Shown: positions 33,693-42,149 of the stretch, one piece after another
How the letters are laid out: each line of letters starts with the position of its first letter
How positions within the stretch are numbered: the stretch's first letter is position 1
Assembly (NCBI GenBank): GCA_963812525.1
Contig: CAWEVL010000009.1
Coordinates: forward strand, 124,001 to 188,000
Reading direction: 5' to 3'
DNA: 64,000 bases
Origin: Bog-756 sp963812525
Lineage (GTDB): Bacteria; Actinomycetota; Acidimicrobiia; Acidimicrobiales; RAAP-2
The notes under the pieces: model-generated
Told to the model about the DNA's origin: nothing
Seen by the model: only the letters and a program-made list of their open reading frames with translations
Databases searched by the model: none
Position numbers and translations under genes: made by a program

Positions 33693-34103
33693 TCAGGAGG
33701 AGCGCCGCTCCCGGAATTGGCGACCGGAGAACCGGGAGCGCGGGGCCGGTGAGGCCAGGTGGGCGGTCGCCCGGTCCACCAGCGTCGAGAGGTCGCCGCC
33801 GGAGTTGGCCGAGGCCCGGGTGAGGAGATTGCCCAGATAGACGACCAGATTGACGAGGGCCGCCTGTGGCTGGCGTCCTCCGAAGGGGATCGGTTCGGTG
33901 GCCGGGTCCAGCTGGCCGGCCGTCAGGACCGCCTCCCGGACCTCCCAGAGCCGGTCCAGGGCCTCGTCGAGGTCGGTGTCACACTGGTGCATCCACGCAC
34001 AGAGTCCCAGCTCAAGGGCGAGATCCGCCTGGGTCGTGCCCAGGGGGACCAGTGCCTCGAGGTTCCGCAGGACGGCCTCTCCGAAGTCGACGAACTCATC
34101 CAC
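33693..34103 (-). CDS. Helical hypothetical protein divergent from ku
   Basis: A 136-residue, mainly helical acidic protein (VDEFVDFGEAVLRNLEALVP, LGLCAWMHQCDTDLDEALDRL) with a basic tail RSRFSGRQFRERR. GTG 34103 is taken because the ATG at 34178 would overlap the ku start on the other strand. No domain is recognised; the function is unknown. It may share the regulatory region with ku. Confidence 0.5.
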   Translation of the reverse strand: MDEFVDFGEAVLRNLEALVPLGTTQADLALELGLCAWMHQCDTDLDEALDRLWEVREAVLTAGQLDPATEPIPFGGRQPQAALVNLVVYLGNLLTRASANSGGDLSTLVDRATAHLASPAPRSRFSGRQFRERRSS

Positions 34104-34171
34104 AGGGTCAGTGTGACAAAAGGGTGTATCAGGGGTGGTGGATGGGCCCTGACCTGGGTAATGATAAAGCC

Positions 34172-35131
34172 ATGCCACGATCCATCTGGAAGGGCGCGCT
34201 CAACTTCGGCCTGGTCAACGTCCCGGTGGGGGTGTACTCGGCCACCCAGGACAAGACGATCCACTTCAACCAGTTCGAAGAAGGCACGTCCGACCGCATC
34301 CGTTACAAGAAGATCAACGAGCGGACCGGCGAGGAGGTGCCGGCCGGCCGGATCGTGAAGGGCTACGACCTCGGCGGCGGGGAGTACGTCCTCCTCAGCG
34401 ACGAGGAGCTGGAGACCGCGGAGCCGGAGAAGTCCCGGCTCATCCAGATCACCGACTTCGTCGACCTGGAGCAGATCGATCCCGTGTACTACCGGTCGAC
34501 CTACTACTTGGCCCCGGAGGGGGAGGCGGCCAACAAGGCCTACGCCCTGCTCCGCCAAGTCATGCGCAACGCCAACAAGGTGGCCATCGGCACCGTGGTC
34601 ATGCGGAACAAGGAGTACCCGGTCACCATCCGACCGGACGACGACGTCCTCAAACTCGAGACCATGTACTTCGCCGACGAGATCCGCTCGCCGTCGACGG
34701 AGCTCCCCGACCTGCCCAGCTCCTCTGAGCTGAGCGATCGCGAAGTGTCCATGGCCGAGCTGCTGCTGGCGTCCATGGAGAGCGAGTGGGACCCGGACAA
34801 GTACCACGACACCCACCGCCAGAAGGTGGAGGCGCTCATCGAGGCGAAGCGGACGGGGAACGAGATCGTGACCGGCACCGAGGAGGCGCCCGCCTCCACC
34901 AAGGTGGTCGACCTGATGGAGGTCCTGAGCGCCAGCATCGACTCGGTGAAGTCCCAGCGGACGGCCAAACCCGCCGCCGGACCCGGGGCGGCGGGGGCGT
35001 CGAAGGCCACGCCGATCAAGAAGGCGACCAAGGCCGGCTCCAAGGCGTCGGCCCCGGCACCGGCCAAGCGGACGGCTCGGTCGGCCAAGGCCGCCCCGAA
35101 GGCCAAGACCCCACGTCGCAAGGCGTCCTGA
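34172..35131 (+). CDS. ku: NHEJ protein Ku
   Basis: A 319-residue homodimeric DNA-end-binding ring protein. It starts at ATG 34172 with the family opening RSIWKGALNFGLVNVPVGVY; the beta-barrel core runs to about residue 255 (IDPVYYRSTYYLAPE, ANKVAIGTVVMRNKE, PSSSELSDREVSMAELLLASM). The last 45 residues are an Ala/Lys/Pro tail (KKATKAGSKASAPAPAKRTA) like those of long mycobacterial and Streptomyces Ku proteins, which add DNA binding and help internal loading. It is convergent with the LigD genes, its partners, on the opposite strand. Confidence 0.96.
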   Translation: MPRSIWKGALNFGLVNVPVGVYSATQDKTIHFNQFEEGTSDRIRYKKINERTGEEVPAGRIVKGYDLGGGEYVLLSDEELETAEPEKSRLIQITDFVDLEQIDPVYYRSTYYLAPEGEAANKAYALLRQVMRNANKVAIGTVVMRNKEYPVTIRPDDDVLKLETMYFADEIRSPSTELPDLPSSSELSDREVSMAELLLASMESEWDPDKYHDTHRQKVEALIEAKRTGNEIVTGTEEAPASTKVVDLMEVLSASIDSVKSQRTAKPAAGPGAAGASKATPIKKATKAGSKASAPAPAKRTARSAKAAPKAKTPRRKAS

Positions 35132-35149
35132 GCGTCCTTCGTCCCGCGG

Positions 35150-36046
35150 TCACACCGGGGCGAACAGGTCCCCGTGCCCGGCCACCCGTTCGAGCACGTC
35201 GTCGGCGGTGAACCGGAGGAGCTCGGGATCGCCGGCTGCGGCACACCGGTGGACCTCGTCCCAGGTCACCGGGGTGGACACGGTGGGCTCGGACCGGCCG
35301 CGGAGGGAGTAGGCGGCCACCGTGGTCTTGGCCGGGTGGTTCTGGCTCCAGTCGATCAGGACCTTGCCCCGGCGGAGGCTCTTCCTCATGTTGGACACCA
35401 CCAGCCCGGGGGTCGACCGCTCGAGTCGGCGCGCCGTGTCATGGGCGTCCTCCCGCACCCGCTCCCAGGTGGCCCGCGGTCCGAGGGGCACGTACAGCTG
35501 GAGGCCCTTCGACCCGCTCGTCTTGGGGTGGGCCTCGAGGTGGTCCGGGGCGAGCGTCTCGGCGATGAGCTCGGCCACCCGGCAGCACTCGACGATCGTC
35601 GTGCGCTCCCCCGGGTCGAGGTCGAAGACCATGTGGTCCGGGGGCCCCGGCAGGGCCCGCCGGCGCCCGGCGTGCCACAGGGGGACATGCAGTTCGAGGG
35701 CGGCCAGGTTGGCCGCCCACACCAGGGAGGCGAGGTCGTCGATGACGCTGTAGGTCACCGTCCCCTCTCCCCCCTCGGAGGGGACGTCGACATGGTGGAG
35801 CCAGTCCGGTGCGTGGTCCGGTGAGTGCTTCTCGAAGAAGTACTGCTCCTCCACGCCGCTCGGAAAGCGCTTCATGGTGGCGGGCCGGCCCTCGAGGTGG
35901 GGGAGCATGACCTCGGCGATGCGCGCGTAGTAGTCGATGACCTGACCCTTGGTGAATCCCGTCGCCGGGTACAGGACCTTGTCGAGGTTGGTCACGGTGA
36001 GCTCCCGCCCGCCCACCGTCACCCGGGTGCCGGCGCTAGGACTCAC
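35150..36046 (-). CDS. LigD-type primase-polymerase (stand-alone), copy 2
   Basis: A 298-residue PolDom protein starting at GTG 36046, which overlaps the end of the upstream LigD ligase gene by 11 bases. D142 and D144 (VFDLDPGER), the third Asp D232 (VLIDWSQNHPAKT) and TSGSKGLQLYVPLG are complete. Only about a third of positions match copy 1 by eye, so the two are old paralogues rather than a recent duplication. Coupling to the phosphoesterase-ligase gene recreates the three LigD activities as two polypeptides. Confidence 0.93.
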   Translation of the reverse strand: MSPSAGTRVTVGGRELTVTNLDKVLYPATGFTKGQVIDYYARIAEVMLPHLEGRPATMKRFPSGVEEQYFFEKHSPDHAPDWLHHVDVPSEGGEGTVTYSVIDDLASLVWAANLAALELHVPLWHAGRRRALPGPPDHMVFDLDPGERTTIVECCRVAELIAETLAPDHLEAHPKTSGSKGLQLYVPLGPRATWERVREDAHDTARRLERSTPGLVVSNMRKSLRRGKVLIDWSQNHPAKTTVAAYSLRGRSEPTVSTPVTWDEVHRCAAAGDPELLRFTADDVLERVAGHGDLFAPV

Positions 36047-37577
36047 GACGGACCTCCTTGGGGGTCTTGTCCTGCCGGACACCCCGCCACGATGGATGCC
36101 GGAGGTGGCCGTCGGGGGTCCACTCGGTGAACTCGACCTCGCCCACCACCTTGGAGCGCACCCAGTGGGCGCCGTCGCCGACCACGGCCCTGGGCAGGTC
36201 GGTGTCGAACGGGCTGGTCACCCGCTCCAGCGGGCGCAGCCGACCCAGGAGCTCGTCCCGCCCGGCGTCGGTGAACCCGGTCCCGACCTTGCCGACGAAG
36301 GTCAGCGCGCCCGGGGAGTCGGTCGAGGGCAGGCCGAGGAGCAGGGCCCCGAAGGTGTCCCGCCTGCTGCCCCGGCCCCTCGTCCACCCGCCGACGACCA
36401 CCTCCTGGGTCCGCTGGTCCTTGACCTTGATCCAGTCGGTGCTCCGCTTCCCGGGCCGGTACGGGGAGCCCCGCCGCTTGGCCACCACCCCTTCCATCCG
36501 GAGCTGGACCGCGGCGGCCAGGACGGCGGCCCCGGCCTCCTCGGTGAACGAGGGGGTGAGGGCGAAGGTCGGCCCACCCAGGTCCAGCTGCTCGAGGAGG
36601 GCCCGTCGCTGATCGTAGGAGGCGTCCAGCAGGGAGTGGCCATTGAGGTGGAGCAGGTCGAAGATCACGAAGCTGACCGGATGCTGCGGGGCGGCCCGGG
36701 CCACGGCCCGGGCGTCGGTCAGCTGCATGCGGTGCTGCAGGCGGGAGAAGGAGGGACGCCCTCCCTCCTCCAGCACCACCAGCTCGCCGTCCAGGACGGC
36801 CTGGTTGCTGCCCATCGACTCGCCCAGCTCGCGGAGCTCGGGGAACGCCTGCGTGATGTCGGCCCCGGTGCGGCTCCGGGCCCGGACCCTCCCGCCGTCC
36901 ACCCACACCAGGGCCCGGATGCCGTCCCACTTGAACTCGTAGGCCCAGCCGTCGTCGTCCGGTGGGAGGTCCCGTGCCGTGGCCAGCATCGGCTTGAGCA
37001 CGGTGGGCAGCGGGTCGTACCCGCCGGCCACCGGGTCCATCCGGTGGATCATCCACTGCTTGCCCCTGGTGGGGAAGAGCACGTACCGGCCCTGGGCCCT
37101 CCGACCGTCGAGCACCACCATGACCTCGTGGTCGTTCCACTTCTCGCACGTGTAGGTACCGTGATCCCAGATGGCCACGGTCCCCGCCCCGTACTCCCCC
37201 TCGGGGATGGTGCCGGCGAAGGCCCCGTACTCCAAGGGGTGGTCCTCCACGCGGACGGCCAGGTGGTTCGCCTCCGGGGAGGGTGGGAGCCCCTTGGGCA
37301 GGGCCCACGACACGAGGACCCCGTCCCGTTCCAGCCGGAAGTCCCAGTGCAGGCTCGAGGCGTGGTGCTCCTGGATCACGAAGGTCGGGTCGGGGGACAC
37401 GGTCCGGGTCCGCCGCTTCGCCTTCGTGGCCGGAACGGGCTCGGGCGTCCTCGCCGGGTCCCGTTTTCCCCGGTACTCCGACAGCTCGTCCTCACCCTCA
37501 GGGACCCGGGAGCCGCCACCTGGCGTGCGCCCGGCCCGTGGACCCGGGGGGCTACCCCTCGTCGTGCCGCGAGGCAT
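36036..37577 (-). CDS. ligD: LigD-type 3'-phosphoesterase + ATP-dependent DNA ligase
   Basis: A 513-residue protein from ATG 37577. Residues about 65-185 are the phosphoesterase domain that removes 3' ribonucleotides and phosphates: QEHHASSLHWDFRLE carries H71, H77 and D79, and HPLEYGAFAGTIPEGEYG follows. The ligase starts near 195 with the adenylated lysine K216 (EFKWDGIRA), then DGELVVL, FVIFDLLHL, EGVVAKRRGS and DWIKVKDQRTQEVVVGG, and an OB-fold. The LigD polymerase is separate and overlaps its 3' end. The start overlaps the DUF899 gene end by 26 bases; no strong ribosome-binding site is visible, so the N-terminus is approximate. Confidence 0.93.
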   Translation of the reverse strand: MPRGTTRGSPPGPRAGRTPGGGSRVPEGEDELSEYRGKRDPARTPEPVPATKAKRRTRTVSPDPTFVIQEHHASSLHWDFRLERDGVLVSWALPKGLPPSPEANHLAVRVEDHPLEYGAFAGTIPEGEYGAGTVAIWDHGTYTCEKWNDHEVMVVLDGRRAQGRYVLFPTRGKQWMIHRMDPVAGGYDPLPTVLKPMLATARDLPPDDDGWAYEFKWDGIRALVWVDGGRVRARSRTGADITQAFPELRELGESMGSNQAVLDGELVVLEEGGRPSFSRLQHRMQLTDARAVARAAPQHPVSFVIFDLLHLNGHSLLDASYDQRRALLEQLDLGGPTFALTPSFTEEAGAAVLAAAVQLRMEGVVAKRRGSPYRPGKRSTDWIKVKDQRTQEVVVGGWTRGRGSRRDTFGALLLGLPSTDSPGALTFVGKVGTGFTDAGRDELLGRLRPLERVTSPFDTDLPRAVVGDGAHWVRSKVVGEVEFTEWTPDGHLRHPSWRGVRQDKTPKEVRRES

Positions 37578-38238
37578 ACCAGTCGTCCCGACCGTACGGG
37601 GTGAGGTCCAGCAGGTGCCAGGTGGGGCAGAGCAGGTCGATGCCCCGTTGGTCGATGTCGTCGGCCATGCGGGGTGCACTCGTGTACCGGTGGCGGACGG
37701 CCCCCTCACCGTCGCGGGTGAACACCGAGACCCGTGAGTCCTGGACCCCCTGGGCATCCTCGCTACCGAGGTCGTACTTGAACGTGCTCGCTCCGGCGGA
37801 GAGCAGCCGGAGTCCGTGCCAGCCCCGTGCCCGTGCGTGCCGGCGGAGGGCTCCTGGCTCCGCCGCCGCGACCACGACGAAGTCGGCGTTCTCCTGCACG
37901 TGTCGGGCGATGCCGTTGAACCCGTCGATCCACATGGTGCACATCGGGCAGGGAGCCTGCTGCTGCTTGCCGAACATGAAGTGGTACACGATCAAGGGCC
38001 GGTCAGGTCCCGAGAACAGCTCGGAGAGGGTCACCGGGGTCACCGCGCCATGGTCGGAGGCCAGGTCCGCCGCCCCTTCCACGAACTCGTAGTCGGTCAC
38101 CACCGGTCCGACGGGGAGGGCCCGTCGCAGCTCGGCGACCCGCTCGCGGTGGGCCATGAGGTCGACCTCGGCCAGTCGGAGCTCCTCCCTGGCCTGTCGA
38201 TAGGCGTCGGACTCGGACGGGAGATTCGTGAATTGCAT
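37552..38238 (-). CDS. DUF899 thioredoxin-like protein
   Basis: A 228-residue protein from ATG 38238, preceded by GGAGGATGTT. The N-terminal helix YRQAREELRLAEVDLMAHRERV leads to a thioredoxin-like fold, with the signature YHFMFGKQQQAPCPMCTMWID (cysteines as CPMC) and a late DLLCPTWHLLDLTPYGR. DUF899 proteins are widespread in actinobacteria and presumed redox proteins; no substrate is known. It is upstream of, and overlaps, the LigD ligase gene, so it may be co-transcribed. Confidence 0.88.
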   Translation of the reverse strand: MQFTNLPSESDAYRQAREELRLAEVDLMAHRERVAELRRALPVGPVVTDYEFVEGAADLASDHGAVTPVTLSELFSGPDRPLIVYHFMFGKQQQAPCPMCTMWIDGFNGIARHVQENADFVVVAAAEPGALRRHARARGWHGLRLLSAGASTFKYDLGSEDAQGVQDSRVSVFTRDGEGAVRHRYTSAPRMADDIDQRGIDLLCPTWHLLDLTPYGRDDWYASRHDEG

Positions 38239-38318
38239 GGCAACATCCTCCTCGACGGACGCCACCCTAGGTCCGGGCGGCTGCCGACGGCGCGTGTCCT
38301 ACCGGTGCCGACGCCAGC

Positions 38319-39137
38319 TCAGAGCACCAGCTCGGCCAGGAGGTCCATGGATCGCAGCCACTCGTCGACGTCCCGTCGCCACGGCGCCGACACCACGTGC
38401 TGGATGCCGGCCGAGGCGAAGGCGGCCAGTTCCTCACGGATCAGACCGGGGTCCATGCCCTGGGGGTCCCAACCCGTCCGGAGGGAGATGGGGAAGTCGG
38501 CCTCGGGGTGGTCACGCCGGATGCGCTCGACCACCGGGCCGGCCTGTTCCACCGAGAGACCCACCGCCTGGTAGCCGTCGCCCCTGGCCGCCGTGCGCCG
38601 GTAGGCCGGCTCGCTGCTCCCCCCGATCCAGATGGGGATCCGATGGGCCGGTTGGGGCAGGACGCGCAGGTCGTCGAAGGACGTGAACGTCCCGTGGAAG
38701 CTCACCGGGTCCTCGGACCAGACCCTCCGGAACAGGTCGATGGCCTCGTCGAGGCGCGCCCCGCGGTTGTGGAAGTCGTACCCGAGGGCGGCGTATTCGG
38801 CCTCCGACCATCCCACACCCACCGTGATGGAGAGGCGGCCCCCGGCCAGGGCATCCAGGCTGGCCAGGGCGTTGGCCAGCTCGAGGGGGTGGTGGGTCGG
38901 GACGACCAGGACGCTGGTGGCCAGCCCGATGCGCCGGGTCACCGCCGCCGCCCAGGTCAGCGTGACGAGCGGATCGAGCAGGTACGGCGACGGATACGTC
39001 TGCGCCGCCGGGTGGACGATATGGTCGCTCACCCAGAGATCGTGGAAGCCGAGCTCCTCGGCGTGCACGGCCGCCCGGGTGACGGCCTCGGCGCCCGCCA
39101 CGCGTCCGTACTGGGGTAAGTGGATTCCGACTCGCAT
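38319..39137 (-). CDS. F420-type LLM class oxidoreductase
   Basis: A 272-residue TIM-barrel luciferase-like enzyme. MRVGIHLPQYGRVAG, FHDLWVSDHIVHP, GLATSVLVVPTHHPLELAN and LDALAGGRLSITVGVGWSEAEY are family motifs; the IWIGGSSEPAYRRTAARGDG segment binds the cofactor phosphate. In actinobacteria this branch (TIGR03619-like) generally uses F420. The substrate is unknown. A 9-bp tandem repeat lies just upstream. Confidence 0.88.
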   Translation of the reverse strand: MRVGIHLPQYGRVAGAEAVTRAAVHAEELGFHDLWVSDHIVHPAAQTYPSPYLLDPLVTLTWAAAVTRRIGLATSVLVVPTHHPLELANALASLDALAGGRLSITVGVGWSEAEYAALGYDFHNRGARLDEAIDLFRRVWSEDPVSFHGTFTSFDDLRVLPQPAHRIPIWIGGSSEPAYRRTAARGDGYQAVGLSVEQAGPVVERIRRDHPEADFPISLRTGWDPQGMDPGLIREELAAFASAGIQHVVSAPWRRDVDEWLRSMDLLAELVL

Positions 39138-39163
39138 CTCAAGCCTGCCTTCCCGGATTGGAT

Positions 39164-39206
39164 CCCGACGTCCCGGACGTCCCGGACGTCTCGGACGGGC
39201 CGGACG
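39164..39206. repeat. Short tandem repeat, 9-bp unit
   Basis: Four to five imperfect copies of CCCGGACGT upstream of the LLM oxidoreductase start. Within it, GACGTC is palindromic. It may be polymorphic or bind a regulator. Confidence 0.65.
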
Positions 39207-39266
39207 CCAACCCTAACGTCGTCGCCGACCACCGGTCCGGGGCAGGACCGGCCAGGTGGCGACCGG

Positions 39267-39941
39267 TCAGGGGGTTCGGTCCTCGGGTGGGTAGGCCGCC
39301 GGCAACAGGCGCATCAACTTGGGGAACAGGGGGGTGAACCGGCCCTGGCCCCACTCGGCATCGGGCTCGTTGGCCATGGCCTGGCTCAGCACCCCGACGA
39401 TGAGGGTGGACACCAGGTAGACGGCCTCGTCGGAGTCGGCGGCCCGACCGAGCTGACCCGACGCCACGGCCTGGGCCAGCGCGCTCCTCTGGATGGCCAC
39501 CATCTGCTGGCTGGGGGCGAACGCCTCGGGGCTGGGCTCGAAGGTCGGCACCGGCCGCCAGAACAGGAGCTGGGCCTTGGCCCGGTGGGCCAGAGACCAG
39601 CGGCCGCTGGCCTCCAGGCCGTGGATGAGTGCCTCCAGGCCGGGTGGGTGTTCGGCCATGGCCTGGCGCAGGACGGCCAGGTGCTCCACCTGACCCTGGA
39701 GGAACAGGGCGTCGTAGATGGCCATGAGCGACGGGAAGTACTTGTAGATGGAGGGGGGCTGGACCCCGAGACGCCGGGCCACCTCGGCCAGACTCAGCCC
39801 GTTGACGCCCTCCTCGGTCATCACCCCCTCGGCGATCTCGAGGATCTCGGCGATGGTCTCCTGGCGGCGCCTCGCCCGCCGGTCACCGGGGGGAGGGGTG
39901 TCGGTCACCTCGGACGTCGATGTCACTCCCGCAGGGTCCAT
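39267..39941 (-). CDS. TetR family regulator
   Basis: A 224-residue repressor. The DNA-binding domain is at residues about 26-72 (ETIAEILEIAEGVMTEEGVNG; SLAEVARRLGVQPPSIYKYF). The C-terminal ligand domain is of the WHG type (LIHGLEASGRWSLAHRAKAQLL). It is divergent from the SRPBCC and MBL genes, with an AT-rich palindrome in the 92-bp gap, the probable operator for both directions. Confidence 0.9.
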   Translation of the reverse strand: MDPAGVTSTSEVTDTPPPGDRRARRRQETIAEILEIAEGVMTEEGVNGLSLAEVARRLGVQPPSIYKYFPSLMAIYDALFLQGQVEHLAVLRQAMAEHPPGLEALIHGLEASGRWSLAHRAKAQLLFWRPVPTFEPSPEAFAPSQQMVAIQRSALAQAVASGQLGRAADSDEAVYLVSTLIVGVLSQAMANEPDAEWGQGRFTPLFPKLMRLLPAAYPPEDRTP

Positions 39942-39978
39942 GCTCCCACCCTAGCCTAATCAGTGGTTGACAACTAGA

Positions 39979-39993
39979 GCTAATATAATTAGC
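39979..39993. promoter_or_regulatory. Palindromic operator over a TATAAT box
   Basis: GCTAAT-ATA-ATTAGC lies between the TetR gene and the SRPBCC gene and contains TATAAT (39984-39989). TTGACA at 39967-39972 is 11 bases upstream, too close for a classical pair. TAGCCTAA occurs twice (about 39953 and 39990) as a direct repeat. Likely TetR binding site. Confidence 0.6.
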
Positions 39994-40033
39994 CTAAGCT
40001 TTGTTCATTCAACCGAGACCGAGAGGAGCGGCG

Positions 40034-40540
40034 ATGCCCACCAAGCACGGCAGGTGGTGGTTGACCCGGGACAGCGAGCAGCTGGTGATCAAGGCCAGCG
40101 CGGAGCACATCTACCGCCTGGTGGCCGACCTGCCCCGCATGGGGGAGTGGAGCCCCGAGTGCCAGCGGGTGGAGTGGACCGGGGGAGCCGACGGGGCGTC
40201 CGAGGGGGCCACCTTCATCGGCCACAACCGCGGGGGACCGGCCAACCTGATGCGCTGGTCCCGCCGGGGCCGCGTCCTGGCGGCCGACCCCGGCCGCGAG
40301 TTCGCCTTCGTCACCGAGGAGGGCGGTCGCGAGTCCACCGAGTGGCGCTTCCGGTTCGAGCCGGTCGACGGGGGCACGCTCGTCACCGAGTCCTATGACG
40401 TGCACTGGATCCCGGCCTGGGCCCGCATCGTCGACGTGCCCACCAATCGCCATCGGGAGCTGCACGAGGCCATGGGCCAGACCCTCGGACGGCTCCGGTC
40501 GGTCGCCGAGGGAGCCGCGGTCACCGAGGGTCAGGGATGA
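40034..40540 (+). CDS. SRPBCC (START-like) family protein
   Basis: A 168-residue helix-grip protein starting at ATG 40034 after GAGAGGAGCGG. The sequence IKASAEHIYRLVADLPRMGEWSPEC opens the fold and WRFRFEPVDGGTLVTESYDV closes the sheet. Such proteins hold hydrophobic ligands or act as polyketide cyclase-like enzymes. It is the first gene after the TetR operator and is followed by an MBL hydrolase 97 bp downstream. Confidence 0.86.
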   Translation: MPTKHGRWWLTRDSEQLVIKASAEHIYRLVADLPRMGEWSPECQRVEWTGGADGASEGATFIGHNRGGPANLMRWSRRGRVLAADPGREFAFVTEEGGRESTEWRFRFEPVDGGTLVTESYDVHWIPAWARIVDVPTNRHRELHEAMGQTLGRLRSVAEGAAVTEGQG

Positions 40541-40637
40541 CCCTCGGCCCGGCCACCGCAGGCCCCTGTGTCATGCGCCGAACCTCGCCCCTGAGCCTGA
40601 CCAGTCCCCCCACCGAGCAGCAGCCAAGGAGCACCCC

Positions 40638-41441
40638 ATGATCAGTTCGTACCGAGCAGGACCCGACCTCGAGGTACTGACCTCCAGCTTCCCCATTCCC
40701 GGGTTCGGCTTCGTGCCCGTCAACGCCTTCCTCGTCCACGGTGCCGAGCCGCTGCTCGTGGACACCGGACCGGTCGTCGAGGCCGACGCGTTCATGGCCA
40801 CCCTCCGGACCCTCGTCGACCCCGCCGACCTTCGGTGGATCTGGCTCACCCACACCGACGCCGACCACACCGGTGCCCTCCATCGGCTGCTGGAGGAGAA
40901 CGACCGGCTGAAGGTGGTCACCACCTTCCTCGGCGTGGGCTCGATGAGCCTCACCGCCCCGCTGCCCCTGGACCGGGTCCACCTGGTCAACCCGGGACAG
41001 CGCCTGGAACTGGGTGATCGCGCCCTCACCGCCATCAGACCTCCGACGTTCGACAACCCGTGCACCACCGGCTTCCGCGATGACCTGACCGGAGCGCTGT
41101 TCAGCGCCGACACCTTCGGTGCCCTCCTGACCGAGGTGCCCGAGTCCGCCGCGGACCTGTCGACCCAGGAGTTGCACGATGGCCAGGTCCTCTGGGCCAC
41201 GCTGGACTCACCGTGGCTGCACCAGGTGGACGGCACCGCCTTCGCACAGCAGTTGGAGGACGTCCGCGCCCTCGAGCCGACCATGGTCCTGAGCAGTCAC
41301 CTGCCCGCCGCCCCCGGCAACCTCACCGGGCGCCTGCTGGAGACGTTGGCCACGGTGCCGACGGCCCGGCCGTTCGTCGGACCGGACCAGGCCGCTCTCC
41401 AGCAGATGCTCGCCTCGATGACCGCGGGGGCGGCGCAGTAG
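40638..41441 (+). CDS. MBL-fold metallo-hydrolase (ODP-like)
   Basis: A 267-residue protein from ATG 40638 (AAGGAGCA upstream). FVPVNAFLVHGAEPLLVDTGP and the metal motif HTDADHTG are typical of MBL proteins; DDLTGALFSADTFGALL and LSSHLPAAPG supply later ligands. The pattern is close to oxygen-binding flavo-diiron-like MBL domains, but there is no flavodoxin domain. The substrate is not known; it is probably co-regulated with the SRPBCC gene. Confidence 0.84.
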   Translation: MISSYRAGPDLEVLTSSFPIPGFGFVPVNAFLVHGAEPLLVDTGPVVEADAFMATLRTLVDPADLRWIWLTHTDADHTGALHRLLEENDRLKVVTTFLGVGSMSLTAPLPLDRVHLVNPGQRLELGDRALTAIRPPTFDNPCTTGFRDDLTGALFSADTFGALLTEVPESAADLSTQELHDGQVLWATLDSPWLHQVDGTAFAQQLEDVRALEPTMVLSSHLPAAPGNLTGRLLETLATVPTARPFVGPDQAALQQMLASMTAGAAQ

Positions 41442-41468
41442 CAGTCGGGCCAGCCGCCGCATCCGGTC

Positions 41469-42068
41469 TCAGCGGAGCCGGACGCCCTCCAGCGTGTTGC
41501 GGACGAGCTCGTCGGCCAGGCCGTCGTCGAGTGGCCGGTGGCGCATCATGAGCCGCCAGTACAACGGCGCATAGAGCTCGTCCATGACCGTGGGGATGTC
41601 GACGTCCGGGCGGATCTGCGACCGGACGATGGCCCTCCGGAGCACCGTGGCGGTGGCCTCCCGCCGGGGCTGCAGCCACCCGGACCGCAGGGTCTCGGCC
41701 AGTACCGGATCGGTCTGCGCCTGGCCGATGAGCTCGGCCATGATCTCGCCGGCGCGGCCACGGAAGGCGTGGATGAGCAGCCGGAGCTGGGTGGTCAGGT
41801 CGACGCTCACCTCGCCGGTGTCGACGTAGGTGTAGGTCTCGTCGAAGCGGTGGAAGTAGGCGTCCACGGCCACCGCCCCCCGGGACGGCCACCACCGGTA
41901 GATGGTCACCTTGCTCACGCCGGCCCGGGCGGCGATGGCCTCCATGGTCGCCGCCCCCAGGCCTCCCTCCACCAGCAGGTCGGCCGCCGCCTCGAGGGTG
42001 GCCAGCCGGACCCGCTCGCTCCTCGGGCGGCCAACGGTGGACGAGGACGGTACATCGCTGCTGGTCAC
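41469..42068 (-). CDS. TetR family regulator
   Basis: A 199-residue protein starting at GTG 42068. The HTH is at about 22-65 (LATLEAAADLLVEGGLGAAT; IAARAGVSKVTIYRWW). The C-terminal domain (TetR_C-like, LTTQLRLLIHAFRGRAGEIMAELIGQA) would bind the inducer. It is divergent from an MFS transporter with a 15-bp imperfect inverted repeat between them. Confidence 0.9.
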   Translation of the reverse strand: MTSSDVPSSSTVGRPRSERVRLATLEAAADLLVEGGLGAATMEAIAARAGVSKVTIYRWWPSRGAVAVDAYFHRFDETYTYVDTGEVSVDLTTQLRLLIHAFRGRAGEIMAELIGQAQTDPVLAETLRSGWLQPRREATATVLRRAIVRSQIRPDVDIPTVMDELYAPLYWRLMMRHRPLDDGLADELVRNTLEGVRLR

Positions 42069-42086
42069 GGGCTCGATAGTAGATCA

Positions 42087-42128
42087 TGAACGTTACGTAC
42101 ACAAATCTGATACTGTACGGTACGTTCA
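42087..42128. promoter_or_regulatory. Large inverted repeat, TetR operator
   Basis: TGAACGTTACGTACA at 42087-42101 and TGTACGGTACGTTCA at 42114-42128 are inverted copies with two mismatches, 12 bases apart. They cover the expected promoters of the TetR and MFS genes, 19-22 bp from each start. Strong candidate for self- and pump repression. Confidence 0.75.
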
Positions 42129-42149
42129 CTTGTAGCCAAGGAGGTCGGC

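Noticed and set aside
35949..37604. A 551-codon plus-strand frame opposite the LigD ligase
   Set aside because: Antisense to a protein with all ligase motifs; no recognisable domain.
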